Source: Albibacterium sp035514885
GTDB taxonomy: Bacteria; Bacteroidota; Bacteroidia; Sphingobacteriales; Sphingobacteriaceae
DNA: 64,000 nt
NCBI RefSeq assembly: GCF_035514885.1
Contig: NZ_DATJCH010000012.1
Span: 186,001 to 250,000, forward strand
Direction of reading: 5' to 3'
Positions 1 to 9,472 of this stretch are shown one piece after another. Below the pieces are notes generated by a model. The model did not search any database. It saw nothing but the letters and a program-made list of their open reading frames with translations, and was not told the DNA's origin. Each line of letters begins with the position of its first letter. Position 1 is the first letter of the stretch. The position numbers and the translations under genes are program-made.

Positions 1-312
1 GCTGGCTTTAGAGGGGGTAAAGGAGTAGCAACTCTATTTGGAATGATACTGGCTATTCATTTTGAAGCAGCAATGGTTTGTGTTGCGGTATTCGTCATAT
101 TATTACTGCTTTTTAAGTATGTTTCGTTAAGCTCAATTTGTGCAGGCTTTGCGTTTCCTTTTAGTGTTTCGGTTGTATTTCATACGCCCATAAAGTCTAT
201 TCTGCTCTATGGCATATGTATCTGTATATTAGTTTTGATAACACATCAGAAAAATATTGAACGTTTATTAAAAGGGAAAGAATCAAAGGTTCATCTATTT
301 AAACAAAAATGA
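1..312 (+). CDS. plsY: Glycerol-3-phosphate acyltransferase PlsY, C-terminal part
   Basis: The reading frame is open from base 1, so the gene starts outside the window and about 103 C-terminal residues are seen. The first residues, AGFRGGKGVATLFG, are the conserved cytoplasmic GGKGVAT motif of PlsY, the inner-membrane enzyme that transfers the acyl group from acyl-phosphate to glycerol-3-phosphate at the first step of phospholipid synthesis. Three hydrophobic membrane segments follow, then a basic tail (HQKNIERLLKGKES), as is usual for the family. The N-terminal motif and first membrane segments are missing only because of the window edge. Function is assigned from family knowledge; the motif is read directly. 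Confidence 0.9.
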   Translation, partial: AGFRGGKGVATLFGMILAIHFEAAMVCVAVFVILLLLFKYVSLSSICAGFAFPFSVSVVFHTPIKSILLYGICICILVLITHQKNIERLLKGKESKVHLFKQK

Positions 313-374
313 TACAGCAATTTGTTGTACTGGCATGTTAATTGCTTTTTTGAAAGTAATAAATAGATGACCAG

Positions 375-1184
375 ATGAAAAATTTACATAAGATAATTTT
401 CGGCTTACTTTTAATAAGTTTCGTAACAGCATGCTCTACTGTGCCTTTTACTGGTAGAAAGCAATTGAGTTTGATAGATGACAGCAGTTTGAGACAAGAT
501 GCCGCACTTGCTTATACTCAATTTTTGAAGAGTCCGGAAACTACTGTTATTACAGGAACCGCAGATGCAAATGAAGTTCAGAGGGTTGGACAAAGAATTT
601 CACGTGCCATCACCACTTATTTTAATAATAATGGATTGGGTAATCAATATAATTTCGCTTGGCAGTTTGCGTTGATAAAGGATAAAAATATAAATGCTTG
701 GTGTATGCCTGGAGGGAAAGTTGCTGTATTTTCTGGTATTTTGCCCGTTACAGCGAATGAAAGTGGATTAGCTGCAGTTATGGGTCATGAGATTGCCCAT
801 GCTATTGCTAAGCATTCAGCAGAAAGAGCTTCTCAAATGGCTTTAGCACAAGGAGGGGGTTCTCTTATCGGTGCTGCTTCATCGGGACAATCTCAAGCTG
901 CTCAAACAGTTATTAATCAACTTTATGGCATAGGAGGTCAATTAGCTATTTTAAATTATTCACGCAATCAAGAGTCTGAAGCTGATAGAATGGGTCTCAT
1001 CTTTATGGCAATGGCTGGATATAATCCAAATGAGGCTGTTAATTTCTGGACCAGAATGATGAATGCAAAAGAGGGTTCTGGAACTCCTCCTGAATTTTTG
1101 AGTTCACATCCAAGTGATGCTCGTCGAATAAACGATATTAAGAAGTTAATTCCGGAAGCGATGAAATATTATAAAGCTAATTAA
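375..1184 (+). CDS. M48 family metalloprotease, lipoprotein
   Basis: A 269-residue predicted lipoprotein. A basic N-terminus and hydrophobic stretch end in the lipobox FVTAC, with the acylated Cys at residue 20. The zinc motif HEIAH lies at residues 138-142, and the third ligand is expected in QESEADRMG near residue 200, both typical of M48 peptidases. The length and single-domain layout match the LoiP/YcaL type of periplasmic protease, which degrades misfolded outer-membrane proteins; it lacks the TPR part of BepA. It follows plsY on the same strand after a 62-bp gap. The substrate cannot be told from sequence. Confidence 0.88.
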   Translation: MKNLHKIIFGLLLISFVTACSTVPFTGRKQLSLIDDSSLRQDAALAYTQFLKSPETTVITGTADANEVQRVGQRISRAITTYFNNNGLGNQYNFAWQFALIKDKNINAWCMPGGKVAVFSGILPVTANESGLAAVMGHEIAHAIAKHSAERASQMALAQGGGSLIGAASSGQSQAAQTVINQLYGIGGQLAILNYSRNQESEADRMGLIFMAMAGYNPNEAVNFWTRMMNAKEGSGTPPEFLSSHPSDARRINDIKKLIPEAMKYYKAN

Positions 1185-1206
1185 TGCATTTGTTGAGGTG
1201 ATAACA

Positions 1207-2415
1207 TCAGGATAGCAATTTATTTATTGCAGAAGCTTTTAATAAACATTCTTGATATTCATCATTTTCATTTGCATAGGCTGTAATGGCACCGCCAACA
1301 TGGAAAGATAAGTAGCCGGTCTTAGAGTTATATATTATTGTTCGAATAACAACATTAAAGTCGAAATTGTCTTTTCCATGAAAGTATCCGATAGATCCAG
1401 CATATAAACCACGATTCCCCTTTTCGTATTGATTTATTAAATTTATTGCACTAATTTTCGGTGCTCCAGTCATTGAACCAGGAGGGAAGGTATTCTGAAT
1501 TGCAGTTGTTGCGTCTATGTCCGGTTTAATGATGCAGCTGATTGTTGATATTAATTGATGAACTTGTTTGAAACTGTATACACCAAGTAATTCTTCGACC
1601 TTAACTGTTCCCTCTTTAGCGCTTCTGGTTAGGTCATTTCTGACTAGATCAACAATCATAATATTCTCGCTGATTTCTTTTGGATTATTTCTGAGTTTGT
1701 TTCTTATTTCATTATCCTCGTCTTGTGTTTTTCCTCTTGGTGCAGTTCCTTTAATAGGTTGAGATATTAGTTTTTTACCTCTCTTAGAAAGGAAACGTTC
1801 TGGTGATGCAGATATAATATAAGTATCTCCATGTTTTAAAAAGCAGGAAAACGGGGTGGGAGATATAGTGTTTAATTCTTTATAAGCAGCGAAGCAATTT
1901 AGCTTTGCATTCTCAGAATAGAACTCTTGGCATAAATTAACTTCGTATATATCTCCTTTAAAGATATGTTCTTGAAGTTTTTGAAATGCAGATTTATATT
2001 CTTGGCGGGACATCCGACTTTTTATTTTGCCCTGAAAATTAATGGCTTCGTTCTTGATTTCTACTAATTCTATTGCCTTAATGATGGCATGTGGATTATC
2101 AGCTTTTATTTGTACGCTATTTTTGTCAAAAGATAAAAGATAATCAGGTACAAAGAAGAATGCATTAAAGTCATACGTTAAATAGCCGGGAATGATTTCT
2201 TCCGGATATTTATTCAGGAAGCTCTGTAAGTCTTTGAAGTTCTGTAAGCTGTCGGATTCAAATTTGGATTTTTCTCCAACCGCAATCATTAGAGATATTG
2301 AACCAAATGGATCGTAATAATTATTTGAATTTAATATACAAAGGGTAGAAAAAGAAGAAGCCCATAACTGGGCTTTTTCTTTAAATAGATCGATATTTAT
2401 AGGTTCGTAAATCAC
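1207..2415 (-). CDS. pabB: Aminodeoxychorismate synthase component I (PabB)
   Basis: A 402-residue chorismate-utilising enzyme. QPIKGTAPRG at residues 219-228 carries the Lys (K222) typical of PabB, where TrpE has PIAGT. Other family blocks are IMIVDLVRNDL (252-262) and FPPGSMTGAPK (310-320). PabB aminates chorismate to aminodeoxychorismate for folate synthesis, using ammonia from the PabA amidotransferase, which is not in the window. The start codon is GTG. The gene lies 22 bp downstream of purA on the same strand, so an operon is likely. A PabC-like protein that could take the next step is at 11934-12812. Isochorismate synthase is a less likely alternative because of the K222 motif. Confidence 0.9.
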   Translation of the reverse strand: MIYEPINIDLFKEKAQLWASSFSTLCILNSNNYYDPFGSISLMIAVGEKSKFESDSLQNFKDLQSFLNKYPEEIIPGYLTYDFNAFFFVPDYLLSFDKNSVQIKADNPHAIIKAIELVEIKNEAINFQGKIKSRMSRQEYKSAFQKLQEHIFKGDIYEVNLCQEFYSENAKLNCFAAYKELNTISPTPFSCFLKHGDTYIISASPERFLSKRGKKLISQPIKGTAPRGKTQDEDNEIRNKLRNNPKEISENIMIVDLVRNDLTRSAKEGTVKVEELLGVYSFKQVHQLISTISCIIKPDIDATTAIQNTFPPGSMTGAPKISAINLINQYEKGNRGLYAGSIGYFHGKDNFDFNVVIRTIIYNSKTGYLSFHVGGAITAYANENDEYQECLLKASAINKLLS

Positions 2416-2437
2416 GAAACTGTATTTATTTGTTGAA

Positions 2438-3712
2438 TTATTTTAATATCAAAGTTTGTACACGATCAGGACCTACTGAAAGGTATTTTATAGGTACATT
2501 TAATTTTTCTTCTAAATAACTAATATAATTTTTCAGCGCCTCTGGAATTTCCTCTGTTGAAGTTATTTTAGTTATATCTTCTTTCCACCCAGGTAGATTT
2601 TCAATTACAGGTTCTGGTTTAATAGAAATAATATCATAAGGCATGTAATCAATTTTTTCTCCATCCTGGATATAATGTGTGCAAACACTTATTTCATCAA
2701 ATCCACTCAATACATCAGCTTTAGTCATTACTAATTCAGTAACTCCATTCAACATAATGGCATATTTTAAAGCAGGAATATCGATCCAGCCTGTACGTCT
2801 GGCTCTACCAGTAGTAGCACCAAACTCATGGCCGATTTGTCTTAGGTTTTCACCGATTTCATTGTCTAGTTCTGTAGGAAATGGTCCACTTCCTACACGT
2901 GTACAGTATGCTTTAAAGATTCCAATTACGTTGCCAATCTTTTGAGGTGATACTCCCAAGCCAATGCAAGCTCCGGCAGAGGTTGTATTAGATGACGTAA
3001 CGAATGGGTAGGATCCAAAATCTATATCAAGCAAAGTGCCTTGAGCACCTTCTGCCAAGACTTTTTTACCATCTTGTAGTGCTTTGTTTATTAAATGTTC
3101 ACTATCCACATGTGGAATTGTTTTTAGGAATTCTATAGCTTCGAAGAACTGTTTTTCTTTTTCACTAAAATCAGGGATATCTCCATAATGAGATAAAATA
3201 GATTTATGTTTTTCTACAAGCTTGTTATAGCGTGCTTGAAAATCAGGTAATGTAGTATCTCCAATACGTAAACCGTTTCTGCCGGTTTTATCCATATAAG
3301 TAGGACCTATACCTTTTAATGTTGAACCAATTTTTGCATCTCCCATTTTAGATTCTGAGGCTGCATCTAATAGTTGATGAGTAGGCAGAATAAGATGTGC
3401 TTTTCTAGCAATTACCAATTTACCTTTAGATACAGGATCGAATCCATTCTTTTTTAGACTGTCGATCTCTCTTTTTAAGATAATTGGATCAATTACTACT
3501 CCGTTGCCAATTACGTTTAGGATTTTGTCATTAAATATTCCAGACGGGATGGTGTTTAATACGTATTTCTGTTGGTCGAATTCCAACGTATGGCCCGCAT
3601 TTGGACCGCCTTGAAAACGTGCTATCAGGTCATATTGTGGACATAGAACGTCAACAATTTTTCCCTTACCTTCGTCGCCCCATTGAAGACCCAAAAGTAT
3701 ATCAACTTGCAT
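2438..3712 (-). CDS. purA: Adenylosuccinate synthetase
   Basis: A 424-residue PurA, full family length. The N-terminal GLQWGDEGKGKIVD contains the catalytic Asp13, and GPNAGHT contains His41, at the same positions as in the E. coli enzyme. GSTLKGIGPTYMDK and GATTGRARRTGWID are further conserved blocks. PurA joins IMP and aspartate using GTP to give adenylosuccinate, the first committed step to AMP. It is the first gene of a probable purA-pabB pair and begins 60 bp after the fur stop on the same strand. Nothing is unusual. Confidence 0.97.
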   Translation of the reverse strand: MQVDILLGLQWGDEGKGKIVDVLCPQYDLIARFQGGPNAGHTLEFDQQKYVLNTIPSGIFNDKILNVIGNGVVIDPIILKREIDSLKKNGFDPVSKGKLVIARKAHLILPTHQLLDAASESKMGDAKIGSTLKGIGPTYMDKTGRNGLRIGDTTLPDFQARYNKLVEKHKSILSHYGDIPDFSEKEKQFFEAIEFLKTIPHVDSEHLINKALQDGKKVLAEGAQGTLLDIDFGSYPFVTSSNTTSAGACIGLGVSPQKIGNVIGIFKAYCTRVGSGPFPTELDNEIGENLRQIGHEFGATTGRARRTGWIDIPALKYAIMLNGVTELVMTKADVLSGFDEISVCTHYIQDGEKIDYMPYDIISIKPEPVIENLPGWKEDITKITSTEEIPEALKNYISYLEEKLNVPIKYLSVGPDRVQTLILK

Positions 3713-3772
3713 AATTTTTTTTATAGAAAGTGAAATTAATTATTTAATAGTATTTGCTAATCATTTTAATGA

Positions 3773-4264
3773 TTAAAGAGAACCTTTACTTAGAAGTGAT
3801 TGTTCTTCTTTATTACGTTTTGAAGCACAAGCACTACAAATACCATATAGGTTTAATGAGTGATGCTTAATATCGAAATTTAATAGTTCACCAATCATAG
3901 ATTGGATTTGATGGATTCGGGGATCACAGAATTCTACAACTTTACTGCATTCGATACAAATAACATGATCATGCTGTTTAAAACCATATGACTTCTCAAA
4001 TTGAGCCATATTCTTCCCGAATTGATGTTTTTTTACTAAATCACATGAAACCAAGAGCTCAAGAGTATTATATACAGTAGCACGACTAACTCTGTATTTT
4101 TTATTTTTCATGTGGATATATAATGATTCCACATCAAAATGATCGTTTCTTGAATAAATTTCTTCAAGTATGGCAAAACGTTCGGGCGTTTTCCTTAAGC
4201 TTTTATTTTCAAGGTAAGCCTCGAAAATTTTCTTTACGACTTGAAATGAGTCTTGTACAGTCAT
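3773..4264 (-). CDS. Fur-family metal-dependent transcriptional regulator
   Basis: A 163-residue Fur-family repressor. The N-terminal winged helix (YRVSRATVYNTLELLV) is followed by the metal-binding segment HDHVICIECSKVVEF and a second cysteine pair, ICSACA. The two CxxC pairs suggest a structural zinc site. Fur proteins sense Fe, Zn or peroxide and repress uptake or stress genes; the specificity (Fur, Zur or PerR) cannot be fixed from this sequence. A TAnnTTTG promoter element sits just upstream. The gene lies between rel and purA on the same strand and may read through into purA. Confidence 0.9.
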   Translation of the reverse strand: MTVQDSFQVVKKIFEAYLENKSLRKTPERFAILEEIYSRNDHFDVESLYIHMKNKKYRVSRATVYNTLELLVSCDLVKKHQFGKNMAQFEKSYGFKQHDHVICIECSKVVEFCDPRIHQIQSMIGELLNFDIKHHSLNLYGICSACASKRNKEEQSLLSKGSL

Positions 4265-4282
4265 TTGTTTTTCTTAAAGGAA

Positions 4283-4290
4283 CAAATTTA
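4283..4290 (-). promoter_or_regulatory. Promoter -7 element for the Fur-family gene
   Basis: On the minus strand this reads TAAATTTG, a match to the Bacteroidota -7 consensus TAnnTTTG, ending 18 nt before the ATG at 4264. No convincing -33 TTG was found at normal spacing. Confidence 0.5.
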
Positions 4291-4362
4291 CCCAAAAAAA
4301 TTGAAATGCGGAAAATTCAATGAATTGATATCTTTTTAGATAAATGATCTATAATTAGCAGT

Positions 4363-6576
4363 TTACGATACTATTTCTGATTCAAAACGGTTGACCCCAG
4401 TAATTCCTTTTATTTGTTTTAGTCTTTTAATTAGTCTTTCCAGATGATCAGTGCTATTAACATAAACCATAATACAGCCTTCGAAAATGCCTTCATTGCT
4501 AGAGATTGTAATTGATCGGATATTGATTTTGAAATCCTCTGAGATTACCTTTGTAATTCGGTTTACTAAACCAACATCGTCGATTCCTAGTATAGATAAG
4601 CCTGTTAAAAAAGCAAGTTCTTTTTGTGATGTCCACTTCGCTTTAACAACTCTATAGGCATAGTTTGCCATTAATGAAGCTGCATTTGGACAGTTGTTCC
4701 GATGAATTTTAATACCGTCATTTATAGTTACAAACCCGAATACATCATCACCTGGAATTGGGTTGCAGCAAGGAGAAAGGGTATAATCTATCTTTTGAAG
4801 GTCGTCTCCGATTAACAATGTTTCTTGATCCCTTTTGTTAATCTTTCTAACTAATCCTTCAACATGAGAATCGAAATGATTGGAACTAACAGCATCTGTA
4901 GATTTCTCGGCTAAGGCAAACTCTCGTAAATCTTTTAGATCAATCTCTCCTTTAGCTATGTTGTAAAATAGATCTTGGGTAGAAAAGAGTTTAAAGAACT
5001 GAGTGAGTTTATTTAAATTGTCTGTGTTATAAGTTACTTTTAAGGATTTTAATTTGCGCTCTAGAATTTCCTTGCCATCTTCGGCTACTTTTCTTTTTTC
5101 TTCTTTTAAGGAAGACTTTATTTTAGATTTAGCTTTCGCTGTTACTACAAAATTCAACCAATCTTCTTTTGGAGACTGTTTTGTTGATGTGATAATTTCT
5201 ACCTGATCTCCATTTTGAAGAATATGGGAGATTGGAACAAGCTTGTGATTTACTTTTGCTCCAATACAGCTCGCCCCCAGGTCGGAGTGGATTTCAAAAG
5301 CAAAATCAAGAGCTGTCGCACCTTGTGGTAGCTGAATTAAAGAACCCTTTGGTGTGAAGATAAATATTTCATCAGAGAATAGATTCATTTTAAAATCAGC
5401 AACAAAATCAAGCGCATTGCTCTCCGGGCTGCTTAAGATATCCCGTACTTTTTGTATCCACTGATCTAAGCCACTATCCGGGTTGGACTCTTTATATTTC
5501 CAGTGAGCAGCAAATCCTTTTTCAGCGATTTCATTCATTCGTGTTGTGCGGATTTGAACTTCTACCCACTGCCCCTTAGGTCCCATTACGGTAGTATGTA
5601 AGGATTCGTATCCGTTTCCTTTCGGAGAAGATATCCAGTCTCTTAATCGGTCTGGATTCGGCCTGTATAAATCAGTAACAATTGAATAGGCTTTCCAACA
5701 ATCTGCTTTTTCAAACTCGGGTTGAGCGTCTATGATGATACGAATAGCAAATAGATCATAAACTTCTTCGAAGGGAGTTGACTTTTTGCGCATCTTATTC
5801 CAAATGGAATGAATAGATTTGGAACGTCCAAATACTTTAGCATCTATGCCTTGTTCAGCTAATATTTCCTTTATAGGTTCAACAAACTCAGTAACATAAC
5901 GTTCACGTTCTGCCTTTTTCTCATTTAATTTTCGAGCTATAAATTTATAAGTATCCGGATCGGTATACTTCATGGAAAGATCTTCCAGTTCAGATTTGAT
6001 GGCATACAGTCCTAATCTATGTGCAAGTGGAGCATATAGGTAGCTAGTCTCTGACGCTATCTTTAATTGCTTATCTCTGGGCATAAACTCCATGGTTCGC
6101 ATATTATGCAAGCGATCAGCCAGTTTAATCAAAATAACCCGAACGTCATCTGCCAGCGTAAGCAGCATTTTTCTAAAATTCTCGGCTTGTATTGAGCTAT
6201 TAGGGTCAAATATCCCTGATATTTTTGTTAGTCCGTCGATGATTTTACTAACCTTCTTTCCAAATACAAGCTCAATATCTAATAAGGACATATCGGTGTC
6301 CTCTACTACATCATGTAATAAAGCACACACGATGGATGTAGTTCCCAATCCAATTTCCTCTGCAGCAATTTGAGCTACTGCAATTGGATGATAAATGTAT
6401 GGTTCGCCAGATTTTCTTCGCATATCGCTATGACTCTCTAAAGCTATATCAAATGCTTTCCGAATCATTTGCTTATCGCCTTTCTGCATAGTTGGCTTAC
6501 AAGCTCTTAATAATGCGCGATATCGCTTTAGAATCTCTTTTTTTTCGGACTCTAAATCGATTACAATTTCTTTCAT
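4363..6576 (-). CDS. rel: Bifunctional (p)ppGpp synthetase/hydrolase, RelA/SpoT family
   Basis: A 737-residue long RSH protein. The HD hydrolase domain has His63 (YIYHPIAVAQ) and HD at 88-89 (LLHDVVEDTD), so (p)ppGpp hydrolysis looks intact. The synthetase domain shows FGRSKSIHSIWNKM, GNGYESLHTTV and VEVQIRT, which also look intact. A TGS domain (IFIFTPKGSLIQLPQGATA), a conserved Cys/His linker (SPCCNPIPGDDVFGF) and a C-terminal ACT domain follow in the usual order. It makes and degrades the stringent-response alarmone at the ribosome. It is transcribed alone; fur follows after about 100 bp on the same strand. The bifunctional call rests on both active sites being present. Confidence 0.95.
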   Translation of the reverse strand: MKEIVIDLESEKKEILKRYRALLRACKPTMQKGDKQMIRKAFDIALESHSDMRRKSGEPYIYHPIAVAQIAAEEIGLGTTSIVCALLHDVVEDTDMSLLDIELVFGKKVSKIIDGLTKISGIFDPNSSIQAENFRKMLLTLADDVRVILIKLADRLHNMRTMEFMPRDKQLKIASETSYLYAPLAHRLGLYAIKSELEDLSMKYTDPDTYKFIARKLNEKKAERERYVTEFVEPIKEILAEQGIDAKVFGRSKSIHSIWNKMRKKSTPFEEVYDLFAIRIIIDAQPEFEKADCWKAYSIVTDLYRPNPDRLRDWISSPKGNGYESLHTTVMGPKGQWVEVQIRTTRMNEIAEKGFAAHWKYKESNPDSGLDQWIQKVRDILSSPESNALDFVADFKMNLFSDEIFIFTPKGSLIQLPQGATALDFAFEIHSDLGASCIGAKVNHKLVPISHILQNGDQVEIITSTKQSPKEDWLNFVVTAKAKSKIKSSLKEEKRKVAEDGKEILERKLKSLKVTYNTDNLNKLTQFFKLFSTQDLFYNIAKGEIDLKDLREFALAEKSTDAVSSNHFDSHVEGLVRKINKRDQETLLIGDDLQKIDYTLSPCCNPIPGDDVFGFVTINDGIKIHRNNCPNAASLMANYAYRVVKAKWTSQKELAFLTGLSILGIDDVGLVNRITKVISEDFKINIRSITISSNEGIFEGCIMVYVNSTDHLERLIKRLKQIKGITGVNRFESEIVS

Positions 6577-6670
6577 AAGTTATTCTCTCTTTCTATCCCT
6601 TCAACGATTAATATTATTTATTGAAACAAATTTTTCATAAATTAGTCGTGAGTTTAGCATAGTTAAATAT

Positions 6671-7285
6671 ATGAATTTTTTAGCATTTTATTTAACATTT
6701 CCGTTACTTTTTTGTGGACTTGTGCTGCACGCACAAGAAAATCAAGAACGTTTTGAAATGCCAGCGGTAGCTATTAATGTTCCAACAACATTGTTAGATG
6801 GCGAGCGTGTGCCTTGGATTCTGCTTAGGGAAGTGAATATTTATGGACGACGTACTTTTAAGACTGAAGCAGATCGATTGGCATATAATAGATTGAGATA
6901 TAATGTACTAAAGGTATTACCTTATGCAAGGATTGCTCAACAAAAGTACGATCAATTATACCGGGATTTAGCTTTGACTGGTAATAGGAAAGAGAAGAAA
7001 AGATTAATAAAACAATGTGAACAAGATATTAAAAACATGTTCTATAAGGAGGTTAAAAATATGACAATATCTCAGGGAGAAATATTGTTAAAATTAATTG
7101 ACCGTCAAACAGGGAATACGAGTTATGAGTTGGTTAAGGAATTAAAAGGAGGTGTCCCGGCGTTTTTCTACCAATCCTTAGCGCGAGTTTTCGGACATAA
7201 CTTAAAGAATGAATACAATCGTGAAACTGATCGTGATATTGAAAATATTATCCGGAACTCTGACAGTATGTATCGATTTTATTAA
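6671..7285 (+). CDS. DUF4294 domain-containing exported protein
   Basis: A 204-residue protein with a signal peptide (hydrophobic stretch ending LHAQ near residue 23). The mature part carries the Bacteroidota DUF4294 pattern: VPWILLREVNIYGRRTFKT, then a charged helical region (EADRLAYNRLRYNVLKVLPYA). It has no recognised catalytic motif and its role is unknown. It is divergent from rel and precedes bshB1 by 52 bp on the same strand. The family assignment comes from recall of the conserved N-terminal block. Confidence 0.8.
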   Translation: MNFLAFYLTFPLLFCGLVLHAQENQERFEMPAVAINVPTTLLDGERVPWILLREVNIYGRRTFKTEADRLAYNRLRYNVLKVLPYARIAQQKYDQLYRDLALTGNRKEKKRLIKQCEQDIKNMFYKEVKNMTISQGEILLKLIDRQTGNTSYELVKELKGGVPAFFYQSLARVFGHNLKNEYNRETDRDIENIIRNSDSMYRFY

Positions 7286-7337
7286 TTTAGACTTTCTTAA
7301 TAATCGAATTCGCTTCGATACCTTACTTTAATACTAT

Positions 7338-8081
7338 ATGAATTTAGAAAACTTAAATCTTAAATTGGATTTATTAGTCATTACTGTGCATCCAGATGAT
7401 GCTGAATTAGGATGTGCTGGTACAATCCTTAAACATATTGCAGCAGGCAAAAAAGTTGGAATTATTGATCTAACACAAGGCGAGTTGGGAACGCGGGGGA
7501 CAGCCGAAACCCGTCGTGAAGAAGCAGCTAAAGCAACAGAATTACTGGGCATAAGTATTCGTGAGAATTTGAAAATGAGAGATGGCTTTTTTCGTAATGA
7601 TGAAGAACATCAATTACAGGTGATTTCAGCAATTCGGAAATATAAACCAGAAATAATCATTTCGAATGCATTACGTGATCGACATCCAGACCATGGGCGA
7701 GCGGGTGATCTGGTAAATGATGCTGTTTTTTTAGCTGGTTTGCGTAAAATAACAACTCAAGACAATGGTGAAGAACAGGATATCCATCGTCCCAGGTTAT
7801 TGTTGCAACTCATACAAGATTATTATATAAAGCCAGATATTGTTGTTGATATAAGTGATTATTGGGAGAAGAAAATAGAAGTAATACAAGCGTATAAAAC
7901 TCAGTTTTTTAATCCGGAGTATAAAGAGAATGAACCTCAAACGTATATCTCTAGACCCGAATTTTTAGAAGTTATAGAAAGCAGGGCACTTGAATTTGGG
8001 AAAAACATTCAAGCAAGATATGCAGAAGGTTTTACATGTCGAAGATTACTGGGAGTAAACAATTTGTTTGATCTCCTATAA
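7338..8081 (+). CDS. bshB1: Bacillithiol biosynthesis deacetylase BshB1
   Basis: A 247-residue PIG-L-fold zinc deacetylase. VHPDDAELGCAG (from His18) gives the metal ligands and catalytic Asp of the family, and RHPDHGRAGD supplies the later His. LTQGELGTRGT and ETRREEAAKAT are characteristic of BshB1. The enzyme removes the acetyl group from GlcNAc-malate in the second step of bacillithiol synthesis, which implies the cell uses bacillithiol as its low-molecular-weight thiol. The acyl-CoA dehydrogenase gene follows after 32 bp and may be cotranscribed. Other bsh genes are not in the window. Confidence 0.92.
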   Translation: MNLENLNLKLDLLVITVHPDDAELGCAGTILKHIAAGKKVGIIDLTQGELGTRGTAETRREEAAKATELLGISIRENLKMRDGFFRNDEEHQLQVISAIRKYKPEIIISNALRDRHPDHGRAGDLVNDAVFLAGLRKITTQDNGEEQDIHRPRLLLQLIQDYYIKPDIVVDISDYWEKKIEVIQAYKTQFFNPEYKENEPQTYISRPEFLEVIESRALEFGKNIQARYAEGFTCRRLLGVNNLFDLL

Positions 8082-8113
8082 ATAAATGGACCATCACAAA
8101 TAATACCCTAATT

Positions 8114-9472
8114 ATGGCTACTGCTTTTTCTAAAATTAAAAGTGCTTTTAAGTTGTTAAAGCAAATTGATTTTGATCAATTGAATAAACTGTCAGAAAAG
8201 GTAGATCTTCCTAAAGCATTGGAGGGTTTTTCGAAATTAGACGACAGTCAGATATCCGGATTGATGAAAATGCTTTACGCAAATAAAGGAAATCGCGAAC
8301 TGCCAACTATTAACGGTGATTTTTATGAGGTTCACCTTCGTTTAACCGAGGAAGAGCGAGCTATTCAACTTAAGGTTAGAAGTTTTATGGAGACTGAAAT
8401 CAAACCTATCGTAAATAAGTACTGGTTAAATGATGAATTCCCTTTTGAAATACTACCTAAGTTTGCTGAATTAAACCTGTGTGGTGTTACTTATGAAGGT
8501 TATGGTTGTCCCAATCTATCTTTTCTAATGGAAGGTATCATTGCTATGGAAATGGCGAGGATTGATTCTTCTATAGCGACTTTTTTTGGTGTTCAAAGTG
8601 GACTAGTTATGGGCTCCATCTATCTGTGTGGCTCTGAAGAACAAAAAAATGAATGGTTGCCTCAATTGCAACAATTGAAGAAAATTGGAGCATTCGGTCT
8701 CACTGAGCCGGAAGTAGGATCAGGAGCAGCAGGAGGGTTAACAACAACAGCGAAGAAAACAGACGAGGGCTGGGTTTTGAATGGCCAAAAGAAGTGGATT
8801 GGCAATGCCCCTTTTTCAGATGTAACTATTATTTGGGCAAGAGATTTAGATGATAATCAAGTAAAAGGGTTTTTAGTGAGAAAAGGTTCTCCCGGATATA
8901 ACGTTGAGAAAATAAAGGGAAAATTATCTTTGCGCATTGTGCAAAACGGATTAATAACTCTTAAAAATTGCATTGTTCAAGAAGCGGATAGATTACCTTA
9001 TGCTAATTCTTTTAAGGATACTGCTAATATATTGAGGATGACTAGGGCCGGAGTTGCCTGGATGGCTGTTGGCTGTGCGCGAGGAGCATACGAAAATGCA
9101 TTAGATTATACGCGGAAGCGTGAACAATTTGGTAAGCCGATTGCATCCTTTCAGTTGATTCAGAACCATTTGGTTGAAATGTTATCTAATCTTACTGCTA
9201 TGCAGACACTGGTCTATCGATTATCGGAGCTGCAAGATAATGATCTCTTAAAAGATGAACATGCTTCATTAGCAAAAGTATTTTGCACTCTAAGAATGCG
9301 AGATATCGTTAGTAGGGCACGTGAAGTTATGGGCGGAAATGGTATTTTAATGGAATACAATGTAGCCCGTTTCGTTGCAGATGCAGAGGCTATTTATTCA
9401 TATGAAGGAACGAAGGAAATTAACTCTTTAATTGTTGGTAGGGCTATAACTGGCTATAGTGCTTTCGTTTAA
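8114..9472 (+). CDS. Acyl-CoA dehydrogenase, glutaryl-CoA dehydrogenase-like
   Basis: A 452-residue flavoprotein of the acyl-CoA dehydrogenase family. It shows the FAD/substrate block FGLTEPEVGSGAAGG, TRAGVAWMAVGCARGAYE, and the C-terminal YEGTKEINSLIVGRAITG. The Glu of YEGT (about residue 431) is placed like the catalytic base of glutaryl-CoA dehydrogenase. The roughly 70-residue N-terminal extension before the dehydrogenase fold (KIKSAFKLLKQIDFDQLNK) is common in Bacteroidota homologues. It probably oxidises an acyl-CoA with transfer of electrons to ETF; the substrate is not certain. Its stop codon abuts the stop of the opposing gene with no gap. Confidence 0.88.
   Translation: MATAFSKIKSAFKLLKQIDFDQLNKLSEKVDLPKALEGFSKLDDSQISGLMKMLYANKGNRELPTINGDFYEVHLRLTEEERAIQLKVRSFMETEIKPIVNKYWLNDEFPFEILPKFAELNLCGVTYEGYGCPNLSFLMEGIIAMEMARIDSSIATFFGVQSGLVMGSIYLCGSEEQKNEWLPQLQQLKKIGAFGLTEPEVGSGAAGGLTTTAKKTDEGWVLNGQKKWIGNAPFSDVTIIWARDLDDNQVKGFLVRKGSPGYNVEKIKGKLSLRIVQNGLITLKNCIVQEADRLPYANSFKDTANILRMTRAGVAWMAVGCARGAYENALDYTRKREQFGKPIASFQLIQNHLVEMLSNLTAMQTLVYRLSELQDNDLLKDEHASLAKVFCTLRMRDIVSRAREVMGGNGILMEYNVARFVADAEAIYSYEGTKEINSLIVGRAITGYSAFV

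Noticed and set aside
3759..3775. Hairpin at the end of the Fur gene as a terminator
   Set aside because: The palindrome around TAATCATT is short, A/T-only in most pairs and lacks a T tract, so read-through to purA remains possible.
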